This document shows positions 10,182 through 18,993 of a stretch of 64,000 bases of DNA, in pieces. Made by a program: the position numbers and the translations under genes. This stretch comes from Streptomyces antioxidans. GTDB lineage: Bacteria > Actinomycetota > Actinomycetes > Streptomycetales > Streptomycetaceae. The number at the start of each line of letters is the position of its first letter. Positions within the stretch are counted from its first letter, which is position 1. The notes beneath the pieces were generated by a model. The model was given only the letters and a program-made list of their open reading frames with translations. It was not told the DNA's origin and did no database searches. The stretch covers positions 186,001-250,000 of the forward strand of contig NZ_LAKD02000001.1 in NCBI RefSeq assembly GCF_000968685.2. Direction: 5' to 3'.

Positions 10182-11358
10182 ACGTGCCGCCGAGCGCCTC
10201 GATCCGCTCGGTCAGGCCCAGCAGTCCCTGACCGCCCCGGCGGCCGTCCTCGCCGAGGAGGCCGCCGGACCCCGAGCTGATCGCCTCCACGCCGTTGACG
10301 ACGCTGACGGCCAGCGCGGGGCTCCCCGCCCCGTCCCCCCGGTCGCCGGACGGCTCCAGCGCCACCCTGACGCGTACGGTGGCGGCCGTACGGGCGTGGC
10401 GGCGGACGTTGGTGAGCGCCTCCACCACCATCCGGTGGGCGGTGCTGGCCACTTCGCGCGGGACGCGGGCGATCGCCTCGGCGGTCAGCTCCAGTTCGAG
10501 CCCCACATCGGCCCGCCCCGAGGAGCGGAACCGCTCCACCACATGGGTGATGTCCTCCAGCCCGAACGCGCGCGGCCGGTCCTCCGGCTCATCGCCGTCG
10601 GCGGCGGCGCTGTTGCTCAGCATCCGCACCGTACGGTCCATGGAGCCGAGCGCCTGCTGACCGGCCGCCTCGATCTGCTGCAGCAGTGGCATGAACCGTT
10701 CCGGCTGGTCGGTCGCCACCAGCTGTGCGGCCTGGGCGAGCACCACGATGCCCGAGATGTCATGGGCCACGAAGTCATGCAGATCCCGGGCCAGTTCGAG
10801 CCGCTGACTGCGGCGCGCGTCCCGCACCGAGTGCAGCCGCCGTAAGTCCAGCGCGCGGAGGTACCCCCCGACCACGGCCGCGGCGACGGCCCCGAACCCC
10901 ATGAACGCGCACTGGCCGCACGCCTCGAGCAACGTGTCGTACGTCCCCACCCGCAGGATCACCGTCGAGCCGGAGACCGACAGCAGCACCACCAGCGGGG
11001 CCCCTTGCGGCGCGGGCGCGAACCGGGCCACGACGAACACCAGCGCCATCACCGCGGCGAACTCCACGAGCATCAGCAGGCCGATCGGCGACTCGTCACC
11101 CGCGTCCCCGGTCAGCAGCGTGCCCAGCACGGAGACCACGGCCACCACACCGGCCGCCGCGCTGAGCCGCCGCCGCGTCCTCGGCCACCAGCCGACCGTC
11201 ACCAGCGTGGTCCCGACGGCCACCACCATGGACGCGGCCGCCGCCCATCCGGCCCGGGGCCCGGCCGCCAGCCCGGCCAGCACCGCGCCCCCGGCGGCGA
11301 CCCGGCACGCCCCCTTGAGCCCGTCCCGCCATAACCCGCGCCCGCTCTTGCCACCCAT
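10099..11358 (-). CDS. Orphan sensor histidine kinase (HisKA_3 / NarL-partner type)
   Basis: 419 residues from ATG 11358 (MGGKSGRG); an in-frame start further out at 11472 would add an Arg-rich tail with no ribosome site. Four or five N-terminal membrane helices precede the dimerisation/phosphoacceptor motif ELARDLHDFVAHDISG (His in LHDF) and an HATPase domain (VVEALTNVRRHA, GGQGLLGLTERIEALGG). No response regulator is adjacent, so its partner is elsewhere. It contains one TTA codon (plus-strand 10843-10845, within ALDLRRLH), suggesting bldA control. The gene is convergent with, and overlaps, the membrane protein gene at 9567. Confidence 0.92.
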   Translation of the reverse strand: MGGKSGRGLWRDGLKGACRVAAGGAVLAGLAAGPRAGWAAAASMVVAVGTTLVTVGWWPRTRRRLSAAAGVVAVVSVLGTLLTGDAGDESPIGLLMLVEFAAVMALVFVVARFAPAPQGAPLVVLLSVSGSTVILRVGTYDTLLEACGQCAFMGFGAVAAAVVGGYLRALDLRRLHSVRDARRSQRLELARDLHDFVAHDISGIVVLAQAAQLVATDQPERFMPLLQQIEAAGQQALGSMDRTVRMLSNSAAADGDEPEDRPRAFGLEDITHVVERFRSSGRADVGLELELTAEAIARVPREVASTAHRMVVEALTNVRRHARTAATVRVRVALEPSGDRGDGAGSPALAVSVVNGVEAISSGSGGLLGEDGRRGGQGLLGLTERIEALGGTFSAGPDARGGWRTAAVLPLGDAGSTRR

Positions 11359-11519
11359 GGGCGCAGAGTAGCCGCCGGACACGGCCGGACGCCGCCGCCG
11401 GCGCCCCTCCACGGCCGGGCGGCGGCGCGGTTGGCGGAATTCGATATGGCGTGGACAACTGGAGCCGTCCATGGGTGGACTGGCGGAAAATCCGTACCCC
11501 TACGCCAGGGAGATGACCG

Positions 11520-12059
11520 ATGGGCGCGCGGAGCCACGAGGAGTCGGCCGAATTGCACCGGATACTGCCGCACTGGCATTTCCGGGAGGCCCACCAGGTG
11601 TGTGTCGAGGCGCCGCCCGAGGCGGTGATGCGGGCGGTGTGGGAGACCACCTGGGGAGAGGCGCCGATCGCCCGGGCGCTGGTGGCGCTGACCCGGGCCG
11701 ATGTGGGCAAGGACCGGCGGATCGTGCGGGACTTCCTCGGCGGGATGGGGGAGACGCTGGACGCCGGTGGCGGCGAGGTGGTGTTCGTGGGGGTGGACAC
11801 GCTGGAGGACCGGCCGCGGCCCGAGGGCAGCGCGTTGGAGCTGGTCCGGGAGTGCGCGGACCCGGGGCTGCTGAAGATGGTGATGAACGTCCGCTTCCGC
11901 GACGGGGTGCTCAGCACGGAGACCCGGGTGTACGCCACCGACGACCGCACCCGGCGCCGCTTCCGCCCGTACTGGCTGGCCATCCGCGCCGGGAGCGGAC
12001 TGACCCGGACCTCGATGCTGCGCGCGATCCGCGGCCGGGCCCTCCGACCGGCGGACTGA
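11520..12059 (+). CDS. SRPBCC/DUF2867-like hypothetical protein
   Basis: 179 residues, ATG at 11520 behind GGGAGA. There is no signal peptide or membrane segment. The pattern APPEAVMRAVWE near the N-terminus and the C-terminal RRRFRPYWLAIRAGSGLTR are typical of small lipid-binding-fold proteins of the SRPBCC/DUF2867 sort; this is pattern recognition only. A role in the peptide pathway is not evident. It stands alone, divergent from the kinase and convergent with the thioesterase gene. Confidence 0.7.
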   Translation: MGARSHEESAELHRILPHWHFREAHQVCVEAPPEAVMRAVWETTWGEAPIARALVALTRADVGKDRRIVRDFLGGMGETLDAGGGEVVFVGVDTLEDRPRPEGSALELVRECADPGLLKMVMNVRFRDGVLSTETRVYATDDRTRRRFRPYWLAIRAGSGLTRTSMLRAIRGRALRPAD

Positions 12060-12095
12060 CCCGCGCCGGAACGGGGCGGGTGACCGGCCGGGCCG

Positions 12096-12872
12096 CTACC
12101 GCGCGGGGGACGGGGCCAGCCCGGCCACCGACTCGGGCAGCCGGGCCCACACCCCGGGGGTGTAGAAGTGCCCGCCCGGCAGCTCGTTGGCCCGGAACCT
12201 CCCGGCGGCCAGGGGGCGCCAGCTGTCGGCCGGGGCGGCCAGGTCGTCGTCCGTGCCGTACAGCACCTGCAGCGGTGTGCGCACCGTGACGCCCTCGCGG
12301 TAGCGGTAGCCGTCGGAGAGCCGCAGATCGGCGCGGAACACCTCCAGCGCCATGGCGCACAGTTCGGGCTCCGCCAGCACCTCGGGGGCCAGCTGGCCCA
12401 CCGTGCTCATCCAGGTCAGAAGCTGCTCGTCGGTCATCTCGCTCAGGGGCCGCTCGTCGGGGCCGGCCGCGCTCCGGCTCCGGCGCGCCCGCTCGACCCA
12501 GCGGGTGGGGGAGTCGGCACCGGAGACCACCAGGCCCCGCGGCGGGGTGCCGGCGCCCGCTTCGAGCCGGCACGTGAGGTCGAAGCCGACCCAGGCGCCC
12601 ATGCTGTGCCCCAGCAGGACGTACGGACGCCTCGCGGCGACCGACCGGACGGCGGTCAGCGCGTCCTCGACCAGCGCGCTCCAGTCGGCCGCGAACGGCT
12701 CGATGTATCGGCCCTCGCGGCCGGGGTAGCAGTACAGGACCAGTTCCACGTCCGGCGGAAGGGCCTCGGCCCAGGGCCGGAAGGAGGCCGTACCGCCGCC
12801 GCAGAAGCTCAGGCACAGCAGGGTCCGGCTGGCGGCTGGTCGGGGAAGCGGATGGATCAGTGCCCGGGACAC
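12096..12872 (-). CDS. Type II (editing) thioesterase
   Basis: 258 residues of the alpha/beta hydrolase fold: LCLSFCGGGTASF oxyanion region, nucleophile motif LLGHSMGAW, Asp in YGTDDDLAAP, catalytic His in GGHFYTP. The size matches stand-alone TEII enzymes that remove aberrant acyl groups from carrier domains. It is the first of two in the cluster (the other at 32076-32837). It is transcribed away from the biosynthetic operon, so a divergent promoter region lies at 12873-13232. Confidence 0.94.
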   Translation of the reverse strand: MSRALIHPLPRPAASRTLLCLSFCGGGTASFRPWAEALPPDVELVLYCYPGREGRYIEPFAADWSALVEDALTAVRSVAARRPYVLLGHSMGAWVGFDLTCRLEAGAGTPPRGLVVSGADSPTRWVERARRSRSAAGPDERPLSEMTDEQLLTWMSTVGQLAPEVLAEPELCAMALEVFRADLRLSDGYRYREGVTVRTPLQVLYGTDDDLAAPADSWRPLAAGRFRANELPGGHFYTPGVWARLPESVAGLAPSPAR

Positions 12873-13003
12873 CGGCGACTCCTCGGCGGTGGACGGCAGT
12901 TGACCCGGTCACGGTAGCCGCCCCGGTTCCCGGTCGGCGCCCGCGGCCGAGAATTTCTTGATGGCCCGCGGTCACGGTGCGTGGTAGCGCGGTCGGGCTG
13001 GGT

Positions 13004-13017
13004 GACGTCATGACGTC
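13004..13017. promoter_or_regulatory. Perfect 14-bp palindrome GACGTCATGACGTC in the divergent promoter region
   Basis: The 360-bp gap 12873-13232 between the TEII gene and the mbtH operon holds this exact palindrome, 132 bp upstream of the TEII start and 216 bp upstream of mbtH. Its position suggests an operator for a dimeric regulator. The cognate protein is unknown. Confidence 0.5.
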
Positions 13018-13164
13018 CGCCGCGGGGTCCTTGCTGCGCCGAACATCCCTTTTCTCGCGCTCCCGCTGAGGGCGGAAGGAGCGGGCCGTGCGTTGGCAAC
13101 GCTTTATCAAATTCTCCTCATTGCAATCTCTCACGCCTCTTCCGTCGCTCCTCGCCGAAGAAGC

Positions 13165-13194
13165 TTGTGGCCCGGAAACACGGCTGCCTATGGT
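13165..13194 (+). promoter_or_regulatory. Candidate promoter for the mbtH-acyl-diaminopropionate operon
   Basis: TTGTGG (13165-13170), an 18-bp spacer and TATGGT (13189-13194) resemble a housekeeping sigma promoter, leaving a leader of about 30 bases before mbtH. Weak by sequence alone; chosen because it is the best match ahead of a long same-strand operon. Confidence 0.35.
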
Positions 13195-13232
13195 CAGTCC
13201 GAAATGGGCGAGCACCCCTGGAAGGGAAGCTG

Positions 13233-13451
13233 ATGGCTAATCCATTCGAGGACGACGGGGCCGACTACTACGTCCTGGTGAACGACGAGGGGCAGCATTC
13301 CCTGTGGCCCGCCTTCGCCGAGATACCGGCCGGCTGGAAGTCCGTTCACGGTCTCGCGCCGCGGCAGCAATGCCTCGACTACATCAACGAGCACTGGACC
13401 GACATGCGGCCGCGCAGCCTCGCCGAGGCCATGGCGGCCAACGGGTCCTGA
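13233..13451 (+). CDS. MbtH-like NRPS accessory protein
   Basis: 72 residues from ATG 13233 (GGGAAG upstream). It shows the family signature: [32 protein letters not shown], and the conserved late Trp ([11 protein letters not shown]). MbtH proteins bind adenylation domains and are required for their folding or activity. This one opens the acyl/precursor operon and presumably serves the A domains of the cluster, including the separate NRPS at 22490. Confidence 0.97.
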   Translation: MANPFEDDGADYYVLVNDEGQHSLWPAFAEIPAGWKSVHGLAPRQQCLDYINEHWTDMRPRSLAEAMAANGS

Positions 13452-13532
13452 GGCACGGACCGACCGCTCCCGCACCACCACGCACCACACCGCAACGCGT
13501 CAACGAAACCGTGGATGAGGAGAAGACCGAAC

Positions 13533-13784
13533 ATGGCCACGATCACTGCGGAGCTCCAGGCGACCATCAAAGAGATCGTCTGCGACATTCTCGAGCTGGA
13601 AGAGGACGAGGTGACCGACAGCAGCCTCTTCATCGAAGACCACGGCGCCGACTCGCTCCGGGCCATCGAGATCCTCGCCTCCCTGGAGAAGGAGTTCAAG
13701 ATCACCATTGAGCAGTCCGAGCTGAGCGAAATGGTGAACCTGGAAAAGGTCTACCAGGTGGTGGCGGAGGCCCCGAGCCGGTAA
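13533..13784 (+). CDS. Acyl carrier protein
   Basis: 83 residues, ATG at 13533 after GAGGAG. The phosphopantetheine site is GADSLRAIE with Ser41. It is strongly acidic, as expected for an ACP. As the only discrete ACP in the window, placed directly before the ketosynthase genes, it is the likely carrier on which the polyenoyl chain is built. Confidence 0.95.
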   Translation: MATITAELQATIKEIVCDILELEEDEVTDSSLFIEDHGADSLRAIEILASLEKEFKITIEQSELSEMVNLEKVYQVVAEAPSR

Positions 13785-13820
13785 CCGGCCAGTGGCCGCC
13801 GAGTCAAAAGGGAAGTCACC

Positions 13821-15122
13821 ATGTCCGAATCACGTCCCGGTGCCGACGCGGTGAAACGCCGTGTGGTGCTCACCGGTTTCGGCGTCATTTCCAGTATCGG
13901 GATCGGCGCCGCCGAGTTCACCCGGAGTCTGCGGGAGGGGCGCAGCGGGGTCAGCCCCATCTCGGTGTTCGACGTCGAGGGCTTCGCACACGGCAACGGG
14001 TGTGAGGTCAGGGGGTTCGACCCCGAGCAGTGGATCACCAGTACCCCCGTCCAGGAGCTCGGCCGGGCCAGCCGGTTCGCCGTGGCGGCGGCCCGGATGG
14101 CCGTACAGGACGCGGGACTCGACCCCGCGTGGCTGGGCGACCGGCGGGGACTGGTCTCCGTGGGCACCACGGACGGTGAGTCCTTCGAACTCGACCAGCT
14201 GGTGGCGACCGAACTCGCCGACGGCCCCGAGCGGATGGACCGGCAGACGGTGCGCCGGGTGCCGGCCGCCCGGCTGTCCACCGCCATCGCACAGGAGCTC
14301 CAGCTCACCGACGTCGAGGCGCTGACGATCGCGACCGCCTGCTCCGCGGGCAACTACTCGATCGGTTACGGCTTCGACGCGGTGAGCTCCGGAGAGGTCG
14401 AGTACGCCCTGTGCGGCGGCGCGGACGCGATGTGCCGCAAGACCTTCACCGGCTTCTACCGCCTGGGCACCATCGCCCCCGAGCACTGCCAGCCCTTCGA
14501 CGTGAACCGCAAGGGCATCCTCACCGGCGAGGGCGCGGGCATCCTGGTGCTGGAGAGCCTGGAGTCGGCGCTGGCGCGCGACGCCCGCATCTACGCCGAG
14601 GTGCTGGGCTACGGCCTCAACTGCGACGCCTACCACCAGGTGGCGCCCAACGGGGACAGCGTCGCCGCGTGCATGGCGCTCGCCCTGGAGAACGCCGGGG
14701 TCAAACCGGAGGAGGTCGACCTGATCTCGGCCCACGGCACCGGCACCAAGGCCAATGACATCACCGAGTCCCGGTCGATCCGCCAGGTCTTCGCGGACGC
14801 GACACCGCGCACCATCTCCCTGAAGTCCATGCTGGGGCACACCATGGGGGCCGCCAGCGCCCTGGGGGCGATCGCCTGCGGACTCGCCATCACCCACGGC
14901 TTCATCCCGCCGACCATCAACCACACGGTGACCGACCCCGAATGCGAGATCGACTGCGTGCCCAACCACGCCGTCGACGCCGATCTGCGGGTCGTCCAGA
15001 ACAACGGACTCGCCTTCGGCGGCAACAACGCCATCGTCATCCTCGGCAGGTACGACGGGGACGAGGGAAGCGGAACGGAAGAGTCGGGCGCGGCGCCGAC
15101 GGGATCGCGGAGCGTGTCATGA
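13821..15122 (+). CDS. Type II PKS ketosynthase (KAS II-like, catalytically complete)
   Basis: 433 residues. The condensing-enzyme triad is intact: Cys174 in ATACSAGNY, His305 in SAHGTGT, His340 in LGHTMGAAS. GRASRFAVAAARMA and the C-terminal NNGLAFGGNNA are typical of FabF-like enzymes. It extends an ACP-bound chain by decarboxylative condensation with malonyl-ACP in the cytoplasm. It is translationally coupled (ATGA) to a second ketosynthase. Confidence 0.95.
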   Translation: MSESRPGADAVKRRVVLTGFGVISSIGIGAAEFTRSLREGRSGVSPISVFDVEGFAHGNGCEVRGFDPEQWITSTPVQELGRASRFAVAAARMAVQDAGLDPAWLGDRRGLVSVGTTDGESFELDQLVATELADGPERMDRQTVRRVPAARLSTAIAQELQLTDVEALTIATACSAGNYSIGYGFDAVSSGEVEYALCGGADAMCRKTFTGFYRLGTIAPEHCQPFDVNRKGILTGEGAGILVLESLESALARDARIYAEVLGYGLNCDAYHQVAPNGDSVAACMALALENAGVKPEEVDLISAHGTGTKANDITESRSIRQVFADATPRTISLKSMLGHTMGAASALGAIACGLAITHGFIPPTINHTVTDPECEIDCVPNHAVDADLRVVQNNGLAFGGNNAIVILGRYDGDEGSGTEESGAAPTGSRSVS

Positions 15123-16246
15123 GCTTTCCGATCACCGGTATCGGCGCGGTCACCAGCATCGGGGACGACCCCGACGAGATCTTCACCTCCCTGTGCGAGG
15201 GGCGCAGCGGCCTCGGGCCGCTGCGCGGCTTCGACGCGGAGCGGTTCACCGCCCGGCAGCTCTTCGAGATCGACGACCGCACCGGTGACGGCGACGAACC
15301 CGGCCGCGCCACCCGCTTCCTGGTGGAGGCGGTGCGCCAGGCCGTGGCGGACGCCGGGCTCCCCGACGACCTCGGCGGGATACCGGTGCTGGTCGGCACC
15401 GGACTGCGGGAGCTGCGCTCACTGGAGCTGTGGTGGCGCGACGGCGCCCCCTTCACCGCGGACGGCCTCGACTTCGGGCCCGCGCTGCGCCGCCGCTTCG
15501 GCGCGTACGACGCCCACACCTTCGCCGGCGCCTGCTCCGCCTCGCTCTACGCGCTGGCGCTCGGCTGGGACATGCTGGAGCAGGGCGAGACCGACACGGT
15601 GATCGTGGCCGGATGCGACACGGTGACCGAGTCCATGTTCGGCCTCGCCGACCGGGTGCAGTTCGACCCGCCCGCGCTGGTGCGCCCCTTCGACCGCGAA
15701 CGGCAGGGGACCATCCTCGGTGAGGGCGCCGCGGCGATCGTGCTGCGCCGCGAGCCGGCGGCCGGGCGCCCGGTCCGCGGCTGGCTGCGCTCGGTCGCGG
15801 TGAACTGCGACGCCTACCACCAGACCGCGCCCGACGCGGACGGGGTGCGGGCCTCCATCGAGCAGGCCCAGGCGGCGGCGGGCAGCCGCCCCGAGGACAT
15901 CGATCTGGTGGTGCTGCACGCCACCGGAACGCCGCTCAACGACCGTACCGAGGCGGAGGTGGTGGCCGAGGTGTTCGACGGCGCCCGCCCCGCCTTCACC
16001 GGGATCAAGGCGCTGACCGGGCACACCTCCGGCTCCGCCGGGCTGATGAGCCTGATCGTGGCGCTCCGTTCGGTCGAGAGCGGCCGGGTACCGCCGATCG
16101 CCAACCTCACCGACCCGCTGCCCGAGGGTGAGGGGCTGCGGCTGGTCAGCGACCGTCCGCTCACCACACCGGTCCGGGTGGCGCAGGTCAACGGCTTCGG
16201 CTTCGGCGGCGTCAACGCCGTCGCGATCGTGGCGGGTGCGGCATGA
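15119..16246 (+). CDS. Second ketosynthase, catalytically complete
   Basis: 375 residues starting ATG 15119 inside the ATGA overlap with the first KS. Cys139 in AGACSASLY, His267 in LHATGTPLNDRTE and His302 in TGHTSGSAG provide a full Cys-His-His set, although the second motif is HATGT instead of HGTGT. It is shorter than ordinary FabF. Two complete KS genes alongside two degenerate ones is the arrangement known from highly reducing type II PKS clusters making polyene or cinnamoyl starters. Which KS pairs with which partner cannot be read from sequence. Confidence 0.92.
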   Translation: MSFPITGIGAVTSIGDDPDEIFTSLCEGRSGLGPLRGFDAERFTARQLFEIDDRTGDGDEPGRATRFLVEAVRQAVADAGLPDDLGGIPVLVGTGLRELRSLELWWRDGAPFTADGLDFGPALRRRFGAYDAHTFAGACSASLYALALGWDMLEQGETDTVIVAGCDTVTESMFGLADRVQFDPPALVRPFDRERQGTILGEGAAAIVLRREPAAGRPVRGWLRSVAVNCDAYHQTAPDADGVRASIEQAQAAAGSRPEDIDLVVLHATGTPLNDRTEAEVVAEVFDGARPAFTGIKALTGHTSGSAGLMSLIVALRSVESGRVPPIANLTDPLPEGEGLRLVSDRPLTTPVRVAQVNGFGFGGVNAVAIVAGAA

Positions 16247-17190
16247 CGGCGGCGGTGACCGAGGTGGCGGTCACGGGCGTCGGGGTCGTCCTGCCGGGGC
16301 TGAACGAGCCCGGCGGGCTGCCGCACGGCCCGGTGGCGGGTGCGGCCCCGGTGGATCCGGCCGCCCTCATCGGCAAGAAGGGGCTGCGTTTCAAGGACCG
16401 CGCCACTCAGCTGGGGCTGTGCATGGCCAAGGCCGCGCTGACCGACGCGGGCCTCCTCGGCCCGCGGGGGCTGCTCGTCCCCGGCGACCGGGTGGGGGTG
16501 GTCGTCAGCTCCAACCTGGGCAACGCCGATACGGTCTGCCGGGCGGTGGCGACCATCGCCGAGGAGAACACCGGCGCCCTCAGCCCGATGGACACGCCCA
16601 ACGCGTCCAGCAACATCATCGCCTCCGAGATCGCGATCCGCTTCGGGCTGCGCGGGCCGAACCTCACCGTGTGCAACGGCGTCACCTCGGGCCTGGACGC
16701 GCTGCGCTGGGCGCGGCTGACGCTGCGTTCGGGCCGGGCCGACCACATGGTGGTGGCCGGTGTGGAGCCGGACAACGACATCACCCGGCGGCTCACCGGC
16801 GCGCGGATGGTCGACGGCGGGGCGGCCGTGGTGGTCGGCCGGACCGACGCGGTGGGCGCCGCCGGGCCCCGGCTGCTGCTCGGCCCGTCGCTGCGCACCG
16901 AGAAGCTGCCCGACTGCGCCGCCAGACTGGCCGACGCCGCTTCCGGACCGGCCCGGGACGCGGCCGCGGGGCTGTGGCTCGGCGCGGGCCCGTCCGCCGT
17001 CCCGCCCGGTGCCGAGTCGGCCGACCTCTCCGGCTGGGGCGAATGCTCGGGCGCGCTGGGGCTGCTGCAGTGCGCGACCGCCGTCGCCTGGGCCGACTCC
17101 GGCCGTACCGAACCGGTCTACGCGCTGCTCGGCGGAGCCGACGGGGAAGCGAGCGGCACGGTGTGGACACCGCCGGAGCGTGCGGTGTGA
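16243..17190 (+). CDS. Ketosynthase-like protein lacking the active-site Cys (chain-length-factor-like)
   Basis: 315 residues, ATG 16243 in an ATGA overlap. GPNLTVCNGVTSGLDAL aligns with the KS nucleophile loop, but the Cys position is Val; a Cys occurs three residues earlier, out of register. The C-terminal HGTGT and GHTxGA motifs are absent and the protein is about 100 residues shorter than a KS. It is probably a non-condensing partner that shapes the cavity of an active KS, like chain-length factors. Confidence 0.88.
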   Translation: MTAAVTEVAVTGVGVVLPGLNEPGGLPHGPVAGAAPVDPAALIGKKGLRFKDRATQLGLCMAKAALTDAGLLGPRGLLVPGDRVGVVVSSNLGNADTVCRAVATIAEENTGALSPMDTPNASSNIIASEIAIRFGLRGPNLTVCNGVTSGLDALRWARLTLRSGRADHMVVAGVEPDNDITRRLTGARMVDGGAAVVVGRTDAVGAAGPRLLLGPSLRTEKLPDCAARLADAASGPARDAAAGLWLGAGPSAVPPGAESADLSGWGECSGALGLLQCATAVAWADSGRTEPVYALLGGADGEASGTVWTPPERAV

Positions 17191-17939
17191 AACGGATCGT
17201 CCTGCTGCACGGACTGGGCAACAGCAGCGGCATCTGGGCCGGGCTGGCCGCCCATTGGCGTCCCGATGTGGAGGTCCACGCCCCCGATCTGCCCTGGACC
17301 GGAGCGGGGATCGCGGAATGGCGCCATGAGCGGGACTCGGCCCGGCTGGTCGAGGACGTCCTGGCGGCCGTTCCTGGCGGCGGCGCGGACCTGGTGGTGG
17401 CGCACTCCTTCACCTCGGTACTGCTGCTCGAACTGCTCGGCCGCCGGGCGCTGGCCGGGAACCCGCTGGAGGTGCCCGGTGTGGTGCTGGTGAACCCGTT
17501 CTACCGGCGCACGGCGGACGACTTCGCGTGGGGCATGATGGCGCCCCTGCTGGAGAGCTTTCCCACGACCATGTCGGAGGGCATCCGGCTGCAGTCCGGC
17601 GACCGCCCGATCGCGCCGGAGCTGCGGGGCGACATCGCCCGGCGGCTGTGCGAATGGGTCGGCCCGTACGGCTGGCTGCGCTTCCTGGAGGCCTACCTCG
17701 GCACTCCGCTGATCCGCGTGGCCGCGATCGACACCCCGTGCCTGGTGATCGGCGGAGACCAGGACGCCACCGCCGATGTCGACCAGGCCCGCACGCTCGC
17801 CGCCGAACTGCCCCGCGGCCGGCTGCGCGTTCTGTCCGGCGCAGGCCACTTCCCGATGCTGGAGCGGCCCGAGTGGTTCACCGGCGTCCTGCACGACTTC
17901 CTCGACCGCTGTGACCTCACCCCGGTGGCCAGCACCTGA
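17187..17939 (+). CDS. Alpha/beta hydrolase
   Basis: 250 residues from GTG 17187 (GTGA overlap with the preceding stop). VLLHGLGNSSG is the oxyanion loop, VVAHSFTSVL carries the serine, GGDQDATADV the acidic residue and SGAGHFPMLE the histidine. The size and lack of a signal peptide point to a cytoplasmic serine hydrolase. In the acyl operon it might release or transfer the chain from the ACP or edit stalled intermediates; the substrate is not deducible. Confidence 0.9.
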   Translation: MKRIVLLHGLGNSSGIWAGLAAHWRPDVEVHAPDLPWTGAGIAEWRHERDSARLVEDVLAAVPGGGADLVVAHSFTSVLLLELLGRRALAGNPLEVPGVVLVNPFYRRTADDFAWGMMAPLLESFPTTMSEGIRLQSGDRPIAPELRGDIARRLCEWVGPYGWLRFLEAYLGTPLIRVAAIDTPCLVIGGDQDATADVDQARTLAAELPRGRLRVLSGAGHFPMLERPEWFTGVLHDFLDRCDLTPVAST

Positions 17940-17979
17940 ATCCGGCGACGGAAACGACCCCTGAACGAAGGAGACTGCG

Positions 17980-18993
17980 ATGGGACCGGTGCCAGACCCG
18001 GCCGTGTCGGCCCTGCTGGACGCTGCTACCACCGTGCGGCTGCGCCCGGTGTTCGAAGGCAACAACATCAGCTACGCGATCGGCTTCAAGCACATCAACT
18101 ACGTCGCCGAGGCGGCCGTGCTGAACCACTTCCGGCTGGCCGGGCTCCCCGTGGGCGAGCTCTACCGGCGGTACGGCCTCGGCCTGGAGATCGTCGAGCT
18201 GCGCTCGCGGCTCGGCGCGCTGCTCGCGGTGGACGACGAGGTGGAGGCGGAGGTGACCCCCGCCACCAAGGCCGACGCCGGTGAACTCACCTTCCAGGTG
18301 GGGCTCTTCGTGCTGCGCGACGGCCAGCGGGTCAAGTGCGCCGGCTCCACGGTTCGGGTGCTCCTGCGGATCGACGGCCACATCACGGCGTCCGAGGAGT
18401 ACCCCGCCGGGCTCGCCCGGTTCGCCGTCGAGCGGCTGGGCACCGGCGACCGCCGCGAACTGGCCGTGACCCCGCGCCCGTACGGCGGCTTCACCGAGGG
18501 CCGCGGCGTCACCGGCACCTCGGACCCGGTCCTGGCCCAACTGGTGGGCGAGGACAACGCGTTCGGCTGGCGCTGGCGGATGCCGTACTTCTACTGCCAC
18601 TTCAACGAGCGGGTGCAGATGTCCGGATTCCTGCGGGTGATGGAGGAGGCCGAAGACCTCTTCCTCGCCGACCGGGGCCTGGCCATCAAGGAGGTGCTGG
18701 ACGGCCGCGGGTGGATTCCCGTCGTCACCCAGTCCCGGATCCGGCTGCTCGACGAGACGGTGATGGAGGAGGAGCTCTACACCGTCTACACCATCGAGGA
18801 CATCTTCAAGAGCCTGCTCTACACGGCCCGGATGGACTGCTACGTGATCCGCGGCGGTGCGCTGGTGCACACCGCCACCGGCACCATCACCCACGGCTAC
18901 CTCACCGAGCACGCCCCCAACCAGTGGTCCATGGCCACCCTCGACGAGGCGACCATCGAGGCCCTCAGCAGCCCGAAGGGGGCCCGGACATGA
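17980..18993 (+). CDS. Tandem hotdog-fold thioesterase-like protein
   Basis: 337 residues with two acyl-thioester hotdog repeats: an N-terminal one around FKHINYVAEAAVLNHFRLAG and a C-terminal one around MPYFYCHFNERVQMSGFLRVMEEAEDLFL, the latter resembling 4-hydroxybenzoyl-CoA thioesterase-like proteins. It starts after a 40-bp gap with GAAGGAGA upstream and ends in an ATGA overlap with the next KS-like gene. It could be a thioesterase or a second dehydratase/isomerase of the polyene pathway. Activity assignment is uncertain. Confidence 0.8.
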   Translation: MGPVPDPAVSALLDAATTVRLRPVFEGNNISYAIGFKHINYVAEAAVLNHFRLAGLPVGELYRRYGLGLEIVELRSRLGALLAVDDEVEAEVTPATKADAGELTFQVGLFVLRDGQRVKCAGSTVRVLLRIDGHITASEEYPAGLARFAVERLGTGDRRELAVTPRPYGGFTEGRGVTGTSDPVLAQLVGEDNAFGWRWRMPYFYCHFNERVQMSGFLRVMEEAEDLFLADRGLAIKEVLDGRGWIPVVTQSRIRLLDETVMEEELYTVYTIEDIFKSLLYTARMDCYVIRGGALVHTATGTITHGYLTEHAPNQWSMATLDEATIEALSSPKGART

